From Actinomycetota bacterium (GTDB taxonomy: Bacteria > Actinomycetota > Actinomycetes > Actinomycetales > Microbacteriaceae): DNA of 64,000 bases. Shown one piece after another: positions 26,006 through 35,692 of this stretch. The translations under genes and the position numbers were made by a program. The notes under the pieces are model-generated. The model ran no database searches and was not told where the DNA came from. It worked only from the letters and a program-made list of their open reading frames with translations. The stretch's first letter is position 1. The number at the start of each line of letters is the position of its first letter. Where the stretch lies: positions 1 through 64,000 of the forward strand of contig JAIUOH010000013.1 of the NCBI GenBank assembly GCA_020161315.1. The letters run 5' to 3'.

Positions 26006-27472
26006 ATGGCTTTGAAGCCCAATGAGCAAGAGCTGCTCGACCGCGTCCAGAGCGGTCTCGGCATCGGCGGCACCTGGCAGCCCTCGACCACCGGCGCGAC
26101 GATCGACGTGCACGATCCCGCCACGGGCGAGGTCATCAAGCAGATCGCTGACGCGACCGTTGAAGACGCGGTGCGTGCGCTTGACGCGGCTGTTGCTGCG
26201 CAGGATTCGTGGGCAGCGACCCCGACCCGTGAGCGCTCGAACATTCTGCGCCGCGCGTTCGACCTGCTCATGGAGCGCAAGGAAGAGTTCGCGCTGCTCA
26301 TGGCTATGGAGATGGGCAAGCCCATCGCTGAGGCTCGTGGCGAGGTGAACTACGGTGGCGAGTTCTTGCGCTGGTTCTCGGAAGAGGCTGTGCGCGTGCG
26401 CGGCGACTACCGTCCGAACCCTGAGGGTACCGGCAACATGGTGGTCTCGCACATCCCGGTCGGCCCGTGCTACTTCATCACGCCGTGGAACTTCCCGCTC
26501 GCGATGGCCACCCGCAAGATCGCTCCGGCGCTCGCTGCCGGCTGCACCGTGGTGATCAAGCCCGCAGCCCTCACGCCGCTGACCACGATCTTCTTCGTGC
26601 AGCTGCTCGAAGAGGCTGGCCTGCCGGCTGGCGTCGTGAACGTTGTGGCGACCTCGAAGTCGAGCGCTCAGTCGAGCGCGCTGCTGTCTGACACCCGCCT
26701 GCGTAAGCTCTCGTTCACCGGTTCGACTCCGGTGGGTGTAACGCTGCTGCAGGCCGCGGCTCAGAACGTGCTGCGCACCTCGATGGAGCTTGGCGGCAAC
26801 GCGCCGTTCGTGGTGTTCGAAGATGCAGACCTTGATAAGGCTGTTGAGGGTGTGCTGCTCGCGAAGTTCCGCAACATTGGTCAGGCTTGCACCGCGGCAA
26901 ACCGCATCATCGTGCACGAGTCTGTGGCTGACGAATTCGCTCGTCGCGTGGGTGAGCGTGTTTCGGCGATGACTATTGGTCGTGGTGCTGACGAGGGCAA
27001 CGACATTGGTGCGCTCGTCGAAGAGAAGGCTGTGGCGAACACGGCTCGGCTCGTCGCTGACGCGGTTGAGACCGGCGCGACCATCATTACCGGTGGTGAG
27101 GCGATCGACGGTCCGGGCTACTTCTTCCAGCCCACCGTGATCGACAAGCTCAGCCCGCAGTCGGCGATTATGCGTGAAGAGATCTTCGGGCCTGTGCTCG
27201 GCATCATCCGCTTCTCGACCGAGGACGAAGCTGTCGAGATCGCGAACAACACCGAGTACGGTCTCGTGAGCTACGTGTTCACCGAGAACCTGGGCCGCGG
27301 TCAGCGCATGATCGAGAAGCTCGAGACCGGCATGATGGGCCTGAACACGGGTCTGGTGTCGAATGCTGCGGCACCGTTTGGTGGTCTGAAGCAGTCGGGC
27401 ATCGGCCGTGAGGGTGGTTTCGAGGGCATTCACGAGTTCCTCTCGACGAAGTACACCCTCATCCCGCGTTAA
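26006..27472 (+). CDS. gabD: Succinate-semialdehyde dehydrogenase
   Basis: The 488-residue aldehyde dehydrogenase oxidises succinate semialdehyde to succinate with NAD(P)+, the second step of GABA use. It has the cofactor and active-site stretches FITPWNFPLAMATRK, SFTGSTPVG, MELGGNAPFVVFEDADLD (general-base Glu) and NIGQACTAANR (catalytic Cys). ATG 26006 follows GAAAGGA; an upstream in-frame ATG at 25934 lies within the repeat and is not used. It is downstream of gabT and closes with a strong terminator. Confidence 0.93.
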   Translation: MALKPNEQELLDRVQSGLGIGGTWQPSTTGATIDVHDPATGEVIKQIADATVEDAVRALDAAVAAQDSWAATPTRERSNILRRAFDLLMERKEEFALLMAMEMGKPIAEARGEVNYGGEFLRWFSEEAVRVRGDYRPNPEGTGNMVVSHIPVGPCYFITPWNFPLAMATRKIAPALAAGCTVVIKPAALTPLTTIFFVQLLEEAGLPAGVVNVVATSKSSAQSSALLSDTRLRKLSFTGSTPVGVTLLQAAAQNVLRTSMELGGNAPFVVFEDADLDKAVEGVLLAKFRNIGQACTAANRIIVHESVADEFARRVGERVSAMTIGRGADEGNDIGALVEEKAVANTARLVADAVETGATIITGGEAIDGPGYFFQPTVIDKLSPQSAIMREEIFGPVLGIIRFSTEDEAVEIANNTEYGLVSYVFTENLGRGQRMIEKLETGMMGLNTGLVSNAAAPFGGLKQSGIGREGGFEGIHEFLSTKYTLIPR

Positions 27473-27489
27473 TTTTCGCGACGAGGATC

Positions 27490-27522
27490 AAAGAAGCCCG
27501 GGGGAGACCCCGGGCTTCTTTC
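27490..27522 (+). terminator. Intrinsic terminator after gabD
   Basis: AAAGAAGCCCGGG pairs with CCCGGGCTTCTTT around a short GGAGA-type loop, with T-rich 3' side. It is symmetrical and could act both ways. Confidence 0.9.
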
Positions 27523-27552
27523 GCATCATGACGGGTGCCAGAAATTTTGTAT

Positions 27553-27558
27553 TAGTGT
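27553..27558 (+). promoter_or_regulatory. -10 hexamer of the propeller membrane protein gene
   Basis: TAGTGT is six bases before ATG 27565; no Shine-Dalgarno is present, so a leaderless start is likely. Confidence 0.5.
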
Positions 27559-27564
27559 TGCCGC

Positions 27565-30126
27565 ATGACAGATGATCGGTTTCAGTCGGTGCCGGGTGCA
27601 GGATTGCCGGTAGACACCACGGCGGAACAACTTGCCGCGCTCGCCGCGACGCGCCCCGATCTCTGGGATCAGATCTGGCATCACCCAAATAGTTACGATG
27701 GTCTGCGCGACTGGATGGCGCAGAGCTATGCGGCGCAACAGCAGCACGGCCAGGTAGCGCAGTCAGGTGCAGCAGCCCCGCAGCCAGTCTCACCCTCGTT
27801 CGAGGCGACGCTGCGCGGTACCGATCCCGACGCGAATGCCCCATCGTTTGTGACCTCACCGAACGAAACCCAGGCGAAGCCGAGAAAACGCCGGCGCGGG
27901 CTCGCGATCGTCGCCTCAATTGCAGTGGTCGCACTCGCGCTCGGCGGCGCAGGCACGGCGCTCGCGCTGACAGGCAAGCTAGATCAGTGGCTGGGCGGAT
28001 CCTCTTCCAAAAAGAATGCGGTGCCGGCCGCCGAAGTGCCTGAGAAGCCGAGCTTTGCTGACGGTGCCGAACTGCGTTGGACCAAGCGAGGCGCAGATCT
28101 TGACTCCGTCACAGGTGCCAGAGTTTTTGGATATTTGCCGCGCATGATGCCGTCAATTACGGTAGCTTCTCGCCCATCTCAGCCGGTGCAACTCGACTCC
28201 GGAGTGTTGCTCTCCGTAGGAGCACCTGGAATTCATGAAGCACCTCAGACCTGGGCCATGCTCGATGCGCAGAGCGGTGAAGTTATCTGGACCAAACCGG
28301 ATGTGGGTGAATTCGAGACGTGTGTGCCCTCTTTGCAGCGCGAAGAAGCTTTGTGCCTCGCTGAAGCTGCTGTCGATCGCGGCGGCCCGTATGACTCGAA
28401 AATCGTACGTGTTACGGCAGACGGTGTCTCTGACCTTACCGAAACCGCGTTGACGGGGGCACGAGTCATTCAGTCAGACGGAGATGGCTACGCAGTTATC
28501 GGAACCGACGGGTTGAGCGTGGTCACCAAAGATGGCGATATCGAGCCACAGAGCATCGAAGGGATTGCCGGTACTGGAAGCTCAGATGAATGGGAACCGC
28601 AGTGCGTCTGGATCTACGGTGCTGGCCACGTCTCTTATCTCGGCCCCAGCTGTGATGGTGTGCCGGCAGGCTCGCACGTCAGCGATGCAGACAACTTCGA
28701 GTGGGCGCTGGTAGACGGTGATAGACCCAAGCTGATCGTCGACGAGTACACACAGCTGCGCATTGTCGACGCCGAAACTAGCGAGGTCGTGTGCGAATCG
28801 CAAGGCACCTTGCCGGGCTGGTACCAGGAACCGCAGGTAGCCCAGTCGGGTAAAGAAGCGGCGGTGCTTGTGCAGAAGCCTGAGGGCTACGCCATGCTCG
28901 GTTTAGAAAGCTGCGAAGAGGTTAGCATCGAATCTAGTGCTTACGACAGATTCATCACAATCGTAGGTGACGAAGTGGTGGCGTTCTATGGCGATAGTGA
29001 CCGAACTGTGTCGAGATACGAGGCATTTCAAGTCTCGAGCGGTGAGCTCGTGGGCTCTGGTGAGTTCTCGCCGGTAACCCAGGTTGCAGAGGTAAGCGGC
29101 GGCGTGCAGGGAGCATTGCTCGCACACTATTACTGCGATGACTGTTCAACAGCTGAGGGCTCGCATTCTCTCGACGGGTACACTCTCGTTGCTCCTGCTG
29201 AGGGTGCAAGGAAAGTTACCGATGCCGACATTCAGCTTGTCTCCGAAGAAGTGCCTGAATTTGTTCCTGCCTGCCCGGGGGACACCATTTTGCTGGCCTG
29301 GATGGAGCTCACCGACGGCTGGATCGTGGTCTGCGGTGTCGACGCGAACACCCCCACATACGTGGCATATCAACCGGGTGACGAGGGCAAACCGCGGTAT
29401 TCAAACGGTGCGACTGACCCCACAGGCAAGAAAGCTCACGCGGCGGTGGCGTGGGACAAAGCGAAGCAGCGATACCTGGCAACCATGGCCGATGGGTCGA
29501 AGCTCATTCTCGACTACCCGCTCGGCACTGCAACGCTTCGCGATGCAACGACGACGTCGACGGTGAACGAACAGGAGCGCTTCGTGCGCTACGTATTTGT
29601 GCCAATGGGCACCAAGGAGCGAGTGATCGATGAGGTCGCGAACCAGAACGGCGCCTTCGATGTGAAAGCCCCGAAGTCGACGGCCGAAGACCAAATTCGC
29701 TACATGATTGAGGTGCTCGAGAAAGCCTACGCGGGCCGTGCAATGCTCAAAGATGCGCTGCCGAAGCTCGCGGGCTGCACGGCGGGAGTGGGAGGCTACG
29801 GCGATACCATCGCGGCAATGCAGGCGGTGCGCGACAATCGCGCCCAGTTGCTCACCGCGCTTGACGCGATGCCCGTCGACAAGATTCCCGAGGGTAAGCA
29901 GTTGCTAGCCGATCTCACGTCGGCGATCGAGCTTTCGCACCAGGCGAACGTTGAATATGTGGCGTGGGCTGAGGCGGCGAACGCGAACGGCTGCGCCTCG
30001 CTCTCTGCGACAGGCAAGGCCGCGGCAGACGCTTCTGACGCGCCAAAGGCGGCGTTTGCGACCCGATGGAACAGTGTCGTGGCCGCGAAGTATGGGGTGC
30101 GCACCTTCGACGGCTGGTACATCTAG
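27565..30126 (+). CDS. Membrane protein with variant leucine-rich repeat start and propeller-like exterior
   Basis: The 853-residue protein begins with a short LRV-type segment (about 18-55: TAEQLAALAATRPDLWDQIWHHPNSYDGLRDWM, shown by its TRPDLW and YDGLRDWM pieces), common at the N-terminus of actinobacterial membrane proteins. A Pro/Gln linker, a basic stop (KPRKRRR, about 108-114) and one helix (about 115-138) follow. The exterior has PQQ/WD-like blades (ex. TWAMLDAQSGEVIWTKP), then a helical C-terminal 130 residues. Function is unknown; a surface sensing or binding role is possible. No sorting motif is present. Confidence 0.7.
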   Translation: MTDDRFQSVPGAGLPVDTTAEQLAALAATRPDLWDQIWHHPNSYDGLRDWMAQSYAAQQQHGQVAQSGAAAPQPVSPSFEATLRGTDPDANAPSFVTSPNETQAKPRKRRRGLAIVASIAVVALALGGAGTALALTGKLDQWLGGSSSKKNAVPAAEVPEKPSFADGAELRWTKRGADLDSVTGARVFGYLPRMMPSITVASRPSQPVQLDSGVLLSVGAPGIHEAPQTWAMLDAQSGEVIWTKPDVGEFETCVPSLQREEALCLAEAAVDRGGPYDSKIVRVTADGVSDLTETALTGARVIQSDGDGYAVIGTDGLSVVTKDGDIEPQSIEGIAGTGSSDEWEPQCVWIYGAGHVSYLGPSCDGVPAGSHVSDADNFEWALVDGDRPKLIVDEYTQLRIVDAETSEVVCESQGTLPGWYQEPQVAQSGKEAAVLVQKPEGYAMLGLESCEEVSIESSAYDRFITIVGDEVVAFYGDSDRTVSRYEAFQVSSGELVGSGEFSPVTQVAEVSGGVQGALLAHYYCDDCSTAEGSHSLDGYTLVAPAEGARKVTDADIQLVSEEVPEFVPACPGDTILLAWMELTDGWIVVCGVDANTPTYVAYQPGDEGKPRYSNGATDPTGKKAHAAVAWDKAKQRYLATMADGSKLILDYPLGTATLRDATTTSTVNEQERFVRYVFVPMGTKERVIDEVANQNGAFDVKAPKSTAEDQIRYMIEVLEKAYAGRAMLKDALPKLAGCTAGVGGYGDTIAAMQAVRDNRAQLLTALDAMPVDKIPEGKQLLADLTSAIELSHQANVEYVAWAEAANANGCASLSATGKAAADASDAPKAAFATRWNSVVAAKYGVRTFDGWYI

Positions 30127-30130
30127 CGAG

Positions 30131-30766
30131 CTACTGTGCGCTGGTGGGCAGGCTGTCTTCGACAGCATGTTCTGCCCACCACAGCACGGTTTCGCCGTAG
30201 CGCTTTTCGCGAAACTGGGTGAGGCCTTCGGGCCAGCTAGGTTCAGGAGATCGGCTCGATCGCTCGACCATGACGACACCATCGGGGGCGAGCAGGCTTG
30301 AGGCGGACACAAGGTTTGCTGCGAGCTCTTCCTCGCCGAGGTCGTAGGGTGGGTCGAGCATGATCACGTCATACTGCTCGCGGCTTTCGGCTGCGATGTT
30401 GCCGCCACGCACGCCGGGCGCGCGCAGTTCGAGATAGCTTTGCACCGAGGATCGTGCCGTCTCAATCCGTGGTGCCCCTGCGCCGCGAAACGCCCCCAGC
30501 ACGGTCTTCGCGTTCTTTGCCGCGACCTGTGCCGCCTGCGGGTGCTTCTCGACCAGCACGACAGCCGCTGCGCCGCGACTCGCTGCTTCGAGCCCGAGCG
30601 CGCCTGATCCCGCGTAGAGATCGAGCACTCTCGCCCCCTCGACGAGGTTCCACGACTCGAGGGCCGAGAAAATTGCCTCGCGCACGCGGTCGCTCGTTGG
30701 TCTCGTGCCGGCTTTTGGCACCTCGAGCCGCAGCGAACCGGCGGCGCCCGCAATAATCCTGGTCAC
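30131..30766 (-). CDS. rsmD: 16S rRNA (guanine966-N2)-methyltransferase
   Basis: The 211-residue SAM-dependent enzyme methylates G966 of 16S rRNA during 30S assembly. It has RIIAGAAGSLRLEVPKAGTRPTSDRVREAIF (start and conserved RPTSDRVREA), the SAM loop VLDLYAGSGALGLEAASRG, and the catalytic motif VIMLDPPYD. GTG 30766 is chosen: TACACT (30773-30778) sits exactly six bases upstream. The longer frame continues into the divergent recG gene. It is usually near coaD and recG in actinobacteria, as here. Confidence 0.93.
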   Translation of the reverse strand: MTRIIAGAAGSLRLEVPKAGTRPTSDRVREAIFSALESWNLVEGARVLDLYAGSGALGLEAASRGAAAVVLVEKHPQAAQVAAKNAKTVLGAFRGAGAPRIETARSSVQSYLELRAPGVRGGNIAAESREQYDVIMLDPPYDLGEEELAANLVSASSLLAPDGVVMVERSSRSPEPSWPEGLTQFREKRYGETVLWWAEHAVEDSLPTSAQ

Positions 30767-30772
30767 GGGTCG

Positions 30773-30802
30773 AGTGTATCTGTCGGTGGTGCCCGCTAGC
30801 CT
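30773..30802. promoter_or_regulatory. Divergent leaderless promoters of rsmD and recG
   Basis: In the 42-bp gap, TACACT (minus strand, 30773-30778) is six bases from the rsmD GTG and TAGCCT (plus strand, 30797-30802) is six bases from the recG ATG. The two transcripts would diverge from almost the same place. Confidence 0.55.
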
Positions 30803-30808
30803 TAGAGC

Positions 30809-33037
30809 ATGGCTGATACCACCCTTGACACGCGCCTTGACGGCGTCGTGGGTGGTCGCACGGCAAAAGCGCTTGAGCGCGGGTTTGGGCTGCGCACTGT
30901 TGGCGATCTGGTGTGGCATCTGCCACGTCGTTACTCGGAGCGTGGTGAGCTGACCCCGCTGCTCGGTCTGCCGGTTGGCGAACACGTGACGGTGCTCGCG
31001 CAGGTGCTCGATGTTCGCAGCCGTCAGATGCAGCGCGGTGGCAAGCTGCTCGAGGCGCGCATCACTGACGGGGTGGGCAGCCTACAGCTGACGTTCTTTA
31101 ACCAGGCGTGGCGCGCAAATGAGTTGGTGGCTGGCGCCAGGGGCATCTTTGCGGGCAAGGTCAGTGAGTATCGCGGTCAGCTGCAGTTGCAGCACCCAGA
31201 TTATGAGCTCTTTGAAAAACATCGCGATCCCAGCGAAACCGAAGGGTTGACCCCCGAGGCGTCAGAGATGCTTGACCAGGCGGCGGCCCTCGCGTATTCG
31301 GAGCGGCCAGTGCCGATCTATCCGGCGACCTCGCAACTGCCGAGCTGGACAATCGGCCATGCCGTCGCGCTCGCGCTTGATACGCTCAAAGCAGCTGGCG
31401 GCATCTGGGACACGCTGCCGTTCGAGTTGCGCGAGAGCGAGGGGGTGCTCGACCTCGAACAGGCGCTCGAACTGGTGCACCGGCCGGCGAAGCGAGGCGA
31501 TTGGCAGCGTGCGCGTGACAGCCTGCGCTTTCGTGAGGCGTTCGAATTGCAACTCGCACTGCTCGATCGCAGGCAGCGCGCGCACCGGCTGCCGGGCACT
31601 GCGCGTGCGCGGGTCGCAGAGGGTCTGCTCGCCGAGTTTGATCGCGGGCTGCCGTTCGAGCTCACGGGCGAGCAGGCAGAAGCTGGTGAAGCCATCGCGA
31701 GTGAGATCGCTGATATTCGCCCCATGCACCGCTTACTGCAGGGTGAGGTTGGCTCGGGCAAGACCGTGGTCGCGCTGCGGGCGATGCTGCAGGTTGCCGA
31801 AGATAGTGGACAGAGCGCGTTGCTCGCCCCGACCGAGGTGCTCGCGGCGCAGCACTTTCGAAGCGTGGTCGAGACGCTTGGCCCAGCACTCACCGAGCAA
31901 CTCCACCCCGTGCTGCTCACCAGCAAGATGCCTGTTGCTGAGCGGCGCCGCTCATTGCTCGCGCTCGCGAGCGGCCAGGCGCGCATCGCAATTGGCACGC
32001 ATGCCCTGCTGAGCGAAGGCGTAACCTTCTTTGATCTCGGGCTGATCGTGGTCGATGAGCAGCACCGCTTCGGCGTTGAGCAGCGCGAGGCGCTGCGTCT
32101 GAAGGGCACCAACCCGCACGTGCTCGCGATGACGGCGACGCCGATTCCGCGCACCGTCGCACTCACTGTGTTCGGTGACCTCGAGACAACCTTCATTCGC
32201 AGGGTGCCGCCTGGTCGACAGGGCATCACCACGTTTGCAGTGCCGGTGCACGAGAGACCCAAGTGGGCAGAGCGAGCCTGGCTGCGTGCGCTCGAAGAGG
32301 TTGCAGCAGGCAGGCAGGTCTACGTTGTGTGCCCTGCGATCTCGGCCAGCAAACGCGAAGACGGTGACGCTGAGTTTGACCCGGCGCTCGCTGACTCAGA
32401 GGGGTCGGGTGCTGCCGCACCGCCGCTCGCGAGCGTTGAACAGACCATGGCTGAGCTTGGTGAACGAGCAGACTACGCGGGCATTCGTGTGGCAGCGTTG
32501 ACCGGCGCTATGAAGAGTGACGAGAAAGATCGCGTGATGCGCGCGTTCTCTGCCGGAGAGATCGACGTGCTCGTCGCTACCACCGTGATCGAGGTGGGCG
32601 TCAACGTGCCAAATGCCTCAACCATGATCGTGCGCGACGCCGAGCGCTTCGGGGTGTCTCAGCTGCATCAGCTGCGCGGGCGCGTGGGGCGAGGCGAACT
32701 GCCCGGGCTTTGCCTGCTGCTTACGAATGCGGAGCAGGGGTCAGTGGCGCGCGAGCGTGTTGAAGCGGTGGCAGAAACCAGCGACGGTTTCGACCTTGCC
32801 GAGCGCGATCTTGAGCTGCGTCGCGAGGGCGATATTCTCGGCACCGCGCAATCGGGTGGGCGCTCCACGCTGCGGCTCCTACGGGTGACCGAGCACGGCG
32901 AACTCATCGAGCACGCCAGAGAGTTGGCGGCGTATCTGCTGAGGCGTGATCCTCTGCTCGAGAGCGCACCACTGCTTGCGCAGCAACTTGCCGAAGAAGA
33001 AAAACAGCGAAACCTCGACAACCTCGCGAAGTCGTAA
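30809..33037 (+). CDS. recG: ATP-dependent DNA helicase RecG
   Basis: The 742-residue helicase remodels stalled replication forks and branched DNA. It has an N-terminal wedge/OB domain (about 50-150), Walker A GEVGSGKT (about 313-320), the DEQH box VVDEQHRFG, ATPIPRT, and helicase motifs VIEVGVNVPNAS and QLRGRVGRGE. A Ser/Ala/Glu-rich insert of about 25 residues lies between the two motor lobes (around 520-545), which is unusual. No Shine-Dalgarno precedes ATG 30809; a leaderless start is likely. Confidence 0.95.
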   Translation: MADTTLDTRLDGVVGGRTAKALERGFGLRTVGDLVWHLPRRYSERGELTPLLGLPVGEHVTVLAQVLDVRSRQMQRGGKLLEARITDGVGSLQLTFFNQAWRANELVAGARGIFAGKVSEYRGQLQLQHPDYELFEKHRDPSETEGLTPEASEMLDQAAALAYSERPVPIYPATSQLPSWTIGHAVALALDTLKAAGGIWDTLPFELRESEGVLDLEQALELVHRPAKRGDWQRARDSLRFREAFELQLALLDRRQRAHRLPGTARARVAEGLLAEFDRGLPFELTGEQAEAGEAIASEIADIRPMHRLLQGEVGSGKTVVALRAMLQVAEDSGQSALLAPTEVLAAQHFRSVVETLGPALTEQLHPVLLTSKMPVAERRRSLLALASGQARIAIGTHALLSEGVTFFDLGLIVVDEQHRFGVEQREALRLKGTNPHVLAMTATPIPRTVALTVFGDLETTFIRRVPPGRQGITTFAVPVHERPKWAERAWLRALEEVAAGRQVYVVCPAISASKREDGDAEFDPALADSEGSGAAAPPLASVEQTMAELGERADYAGIRVAALTGAMKSDEKDRVMRAFSAGEIDVLVATTVIEVGVNVPNASTMIVRDAERFGVSQLHQLRGRVGRGELPGLCLLLTNAEQGSVARERVEAVAETSDGFDLAERDLELRREGDILGTAQSGGRSTLRLLRVTEHGELIEHARELAAYLLRRDPLLESAPLLAQQLAEEEKQRNLDNLAKS

Positions 33038-33105
33038 CGTTCTCATTCACTGAGAACTCGCTGCTGAAACGGGCGTCGATGCCTAGCCGCGTCTGGGGTT
33101 TCCCC

Positions 33106-33111
33106 TAGGCT
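33106..33111 (+). promoter_or_regulatory. -10 hexamer of coaD
   Basis: TAGGCT is six bases before ATG 33118. Confidence 0.55.
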
Positions 33112-33117
33112 GTTGGT

Positions 33118-33612
33118 ATGAGCACCATTGCTGTCGTTCCCGGATCGTTCGACCCTGTCACGCTGGGGCATCTTGACGTGATTCGCCGCGCGGCGGCGAT
33201 CTTCGACGAGGTGCACGTGTTGGTGGTTCACAACCCCAACAAGCACGCGATGCTGCCGATCAGTGAGCGCATGCACCTGCTGCAGAAGGCCATCGATGAA
33301 GATGAGGGTATTCCCGCAAACATCACCGTGGCATCTTGGTCGATGGGGCTGCTCGTCGACTACTGCACCGAGGTCGGAGCCAAGGTGCTCGTGAAGGGGC
33401 TGCGCTCGCAGATCGACGTTGCCTACGAGACTCCCATGGTGCTGATGAACCGCAGCCTCGCGGGTGTTGAAACCGTGTTTCTGCTGCCCGAGCCAGCGCA
33501 CTCACACGTGTCGAGTTCGCTTGTGCGCCAGGTTGCCGCGCTCGGCGGTGACGTGAGCGATTACGTGCCGCGCGTGGTTGCAAAGTACCTCGACAGCACT
33601 CGCCCGGCCTAA
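33118..33612 (+). CDS. coaD: Phosphopantetheine adenylyltransferase
   Basis: The 164-residue nucleotidyltransferase makes dephospho-CoA from 4'-phosphopantetheine and ATP. It has the TxGH signature in [18 protein letters not shown] (about 7-24), the [12 protein letters not shown] stretch, and the second nucleotide motif [20 protein letters not shown]. Length is typical. It has its own leaderless promoter and ends convergent with the DUF4349 gene, 36 bp apart. Confidence 0.97.
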   Translation: MSTIAVVPGSFDPVTLGHLDVIRRAAAIFDEVHVLVVHNPNKHAMLPISERMHLLQKAIDEDEGIPANITVASWSMGLLVDYCTEVGAKVLVKGLRSQIDVAYETPMVLMNRSLAGVETVFLLPEPAHSHVSSSLVRQVAALGGDVSDYVPRVVAKYLDSTRPA

Positions 33613-33648
33613 GCGGCCGCGCTCACTCATCGCGCGACCGCTCGGGTG

Positions 33649-34665
33649 TTACCAGGTCTGCGGGCCGTCCGTGGTAGGTGCCGCCGGGGGAGTCTCTAGC
33701 GACTGGTCTCTGTAAGGCTCTTGGCTTGCGGCGGGCGGTTGGGTCGCGGGAGCGGCCACCGCGCGACCGCGTGTTATGCGACGCTTCTTGATCGCGCGTA
33801 CGAGCAAGGTGATCGCGACGGCTCCGACCGCGATGACGATGAGCCACGGCAGCAGTATTCCGAGTAGTACTAGGGCGCCTGTGCCTGCAACAGTTAGGGA
33901 GTTCAACCCCGCGAGCAGACCCTCCCAGAAGTTTGCTGGCCCCCCGGGTAGGGGTGCGCCCTTTGTCGTGAACGAGACCCAGATGGTCGATTGATCGACC
34001 TGACCTTCCAATGCGTTGAGCTGGGCCTTTAATCCGTCGAGTTCTGCTTGCCGTTCGGCAAGGGCAGATTCCAAATCGATGAGTTCTGACGTGGTCGTGG
34101 ACTTCGAGAGAAAGTCGTTGAGGCGCGCAACTGAGGTTTCGAGCGACTTTACCCTTGCCTGTAGATCAACATGCTGCGTGGTGACATCTTCAGTGGTGAT
34201 CTGCTCATCAAGTACTGTGCCAAGCTCACCGAGCTGATCCAGCGCCTTGTTCAAGCTATCTTGAGGTACGCGAAGGGTGAGGCTGGCGCCGCTGAAACCC
34301 CCTCGAGCCTTCGAGTCGTCTGCATCATCAATGCTGACGCCGGTGACCGATTGCGCCTCGACGCGGCCACCTAGGCTTTCTGCAATGGTGGTGGCGCTCT
34401 CGGCTGCGGCGCGGGGGTCTTTTGTTTCGACCGCAATGCTGCCCGTGGTGATCGTAGAGCGGCCTGCCGGGGTGTCTGCCCCGTCTGCTGCCAAGCTTTT
34501 CTGAGCCGAGTCGGCGCTCTGAGATTCGGCACCACCCTGCTGTGTTGGGGCCGCCGCAGGAAGATCGGCGCTGCCCTGCATCGAACATGCAGTGAGTGGC
34601 GCAAGCAAAAGAAGTGTGGCTGCGCTAAGCGCTACGCGCGTTCGCCGGGCGGTGCTTGATTGCAT
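33649..34665 (-). CDS. DUF4349 domain lipoprotein
   Basis: The 338-residue protein has a lipoprotein signal peptide with lipobox LTAC (Cys about residue 27), a Gln/Ser/Ala-rich linker, the DUF4349 domain (about 70-265) with a long coiled-coil in its middle (about 165-225: VDLQARVKSLETSVARLNDF and ALAERQAELDGLKAQLNALEG), then a C-terminal membrane helix (about 255-290) and a basic, Pro-rich cytoplasmic tail. Function is unknown. Its two membrane attachments, lipid and helix, would hold the coiled coil close to the membrane. Confidence 0.87.
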   Translation of the reverse strand: MQSSTARRTRVALSAATLLLLAPLTACSMQGSADLPAAAPTQQGGAESQSADSAQKSLAADGADTPAGRSTITTGSIAVETKDPRAAAESATTIAESLGGRVEAQSVTGVSIDDADDSKARGGFSGASLTLRVPQDSLNKALDQLGELGTVLDEQITTEDVTTQHVDLQARVKSLETSVARLNDFLSKSTTTSELIDLESALAERQAELDGLKAQLNALEGQVDQSTIWVSFTTKGAPLPGGPANFWEGLLAGLNSLTVAGTGALVLLGILLPWLIVIAVGAVAITLLVRAIKKRRITRGRAVAAPATQPPAASQEPYRDQSLETPPAAPTTDGPQTW

Positions 34666-34836
34666 GGATGCTCCTAGATGCTCTGAAGTGGGTGAGGGGC
34701 GCTACGGACGCACTCATTTGCGAGAATCCTAGATGTCGTGATCGTGACGGGGGCGGATGCTGCCTGTGAATCGTGTGCTGGTTATGCAATCGATACGTGG
34801 CAGCTGCCACGTTGGCACGTTTTCAGGTGCATCGGC

Positions 34837-34842
34837 TACGCT
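34837..34842 (+). promoter_or_regulatory. -10 hexamer of the DUF177-rpmF-rnc-mutM run
   Basis: TACGCT is six bases before GTG 34849, which fixes that start rather than the ATG nine bases later. Confidence 0.55.
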
Positions 34843-34848
34843 GTTTCG

Positions 34849-35400
34849 GTGACCAGCATGCGCGTATACGAAGAGAACATTCGGGATATCCATAACCGGC
34901 CCGGTGAAATGCGTGAGCGCGAGCGCAGTTTCGGCGCTCCCGAAGCGTTTGGTGAGGCCCTTGCCTCGGTGCCTGCCGGAGAAAACATCGATCTCGACGT
35001 GCGACTTGAGTCGGTGCACGAGGGTATTTTGGCCTCGGTTACAGTGCACACCACCATGCACGCAGAGTGCGGTAGGTGTCTGAATAAGTTCACCGCGCCG
35101 TTCCGAGTCGAATTTCAAGAGCTTTTCGCGTATACTCCTACGGAGGCCGAAGAGTATGGGGTTCACGGTGATCACGTGAATCTTGAACCCCCGCTCCGAG
35201 ACGCGGTAGTGCTTGCACTGCCGTTTCAGCCTGTGTGCCGCCCAGATTGCCCTGGTCTCGACCCCGAGACTGGCGAGATGCGCGATGCCGAGGCTGCAGC
35301 TGAGTCTGCCGTGGTTGATCCGCGGTGGGCTGCGCTGGCCGGGTTGCTGGCCGAAGAAAAAGACGTGAGCGCCGAACCCGGCCGCTCAGAAAGCAAGTAG
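34849..35400 (+). CDS. DUF177 (YceD) family protein
   Basis: The 183-residue protein shows the YceD cysteine pattern: ECGRCLNKF (about 67-75) and [15 protein letters not shown] (about 130-144). YceD proteins are encoded with rpmF almost everywhere and are implicated in 23S rRNA processing or 50S assembly. Its C-terminus is acidic and Ser/Glu rich. GTG 34849 is chosen because of the hexamer upstream. rpmF follows after 13 bp, then rnc and mutM, a typical order. Confidence 0.93.
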   Translation: MTSMRVYEENIRDIHNRPGEMRERERSFGAPEAFGEALASVPAGENIDLDVRLESVHEGILASVTVHTTMHAECGRCLNKFTAPFRVEFQELFAYTPTEAEEYGVHGDHVNLEPPLRDAVVLALPFQPVCRPDCPGLDPETGEMRDAEAAAESAVVDPRWAALAGLLAEEKDVSAEPGRSESK

Positions 35401-35413
35401 GAAAGAGAGCATC

Positions 35414-35617
35414 ATGGCTGTTCCCAAGCGGAAGATGTCGCGTTCGAACACCCGTCACCGCCGTTCGGCGTGGAAGGCCGTCGCGCCGAAGCTGGTAAAG
35501 ACCGAGGAAAACGGTCGCACCGTTTACAGCCTCGCGCACCGCGCACGCGTGGTCGAGGATTCGCAGGGCAACGCTCTGTTCCTCGAGTACAAGGGCCGCA
35601 AGGTAGCAGACGCGTAA
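35414..35617 (+). CDS. rpmF: 50S ribosomal protein L32
   Basis: The 67-residue ribosomal protein has the N-terminus [17 protein letters not shown]. No cysteines are present, so this is the zinc-independent form. That matters if a second, zinc-binding paralogue exists elsewhere; the window cannot show it. GGAAAGAGAG precedes the ATG, 13 bp after the DUF177 stop. Confidence 0.98.
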   Translation: MAVPKRKMSRSNTRHRRSAWKAVAPKLVKTEENGRTVYSLAHRARVVEDSQGNALFLEYKGRKVADA

Positions 35618-35692
35618 CCTTTTCGAATGGTGGCGTGAGCCGCCGTCGAATTGGTGAGTGTCTTGCTAGCTCGTTCGGGCGACAAAGAACTT

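Noticed and set aside
25880-27433. 517-codon open frame on the minus strand opposite gabD
   Set aside because: Fully antisense to a clear aldehyde dehydrogenase, with His/Arg-rich shadow composition.
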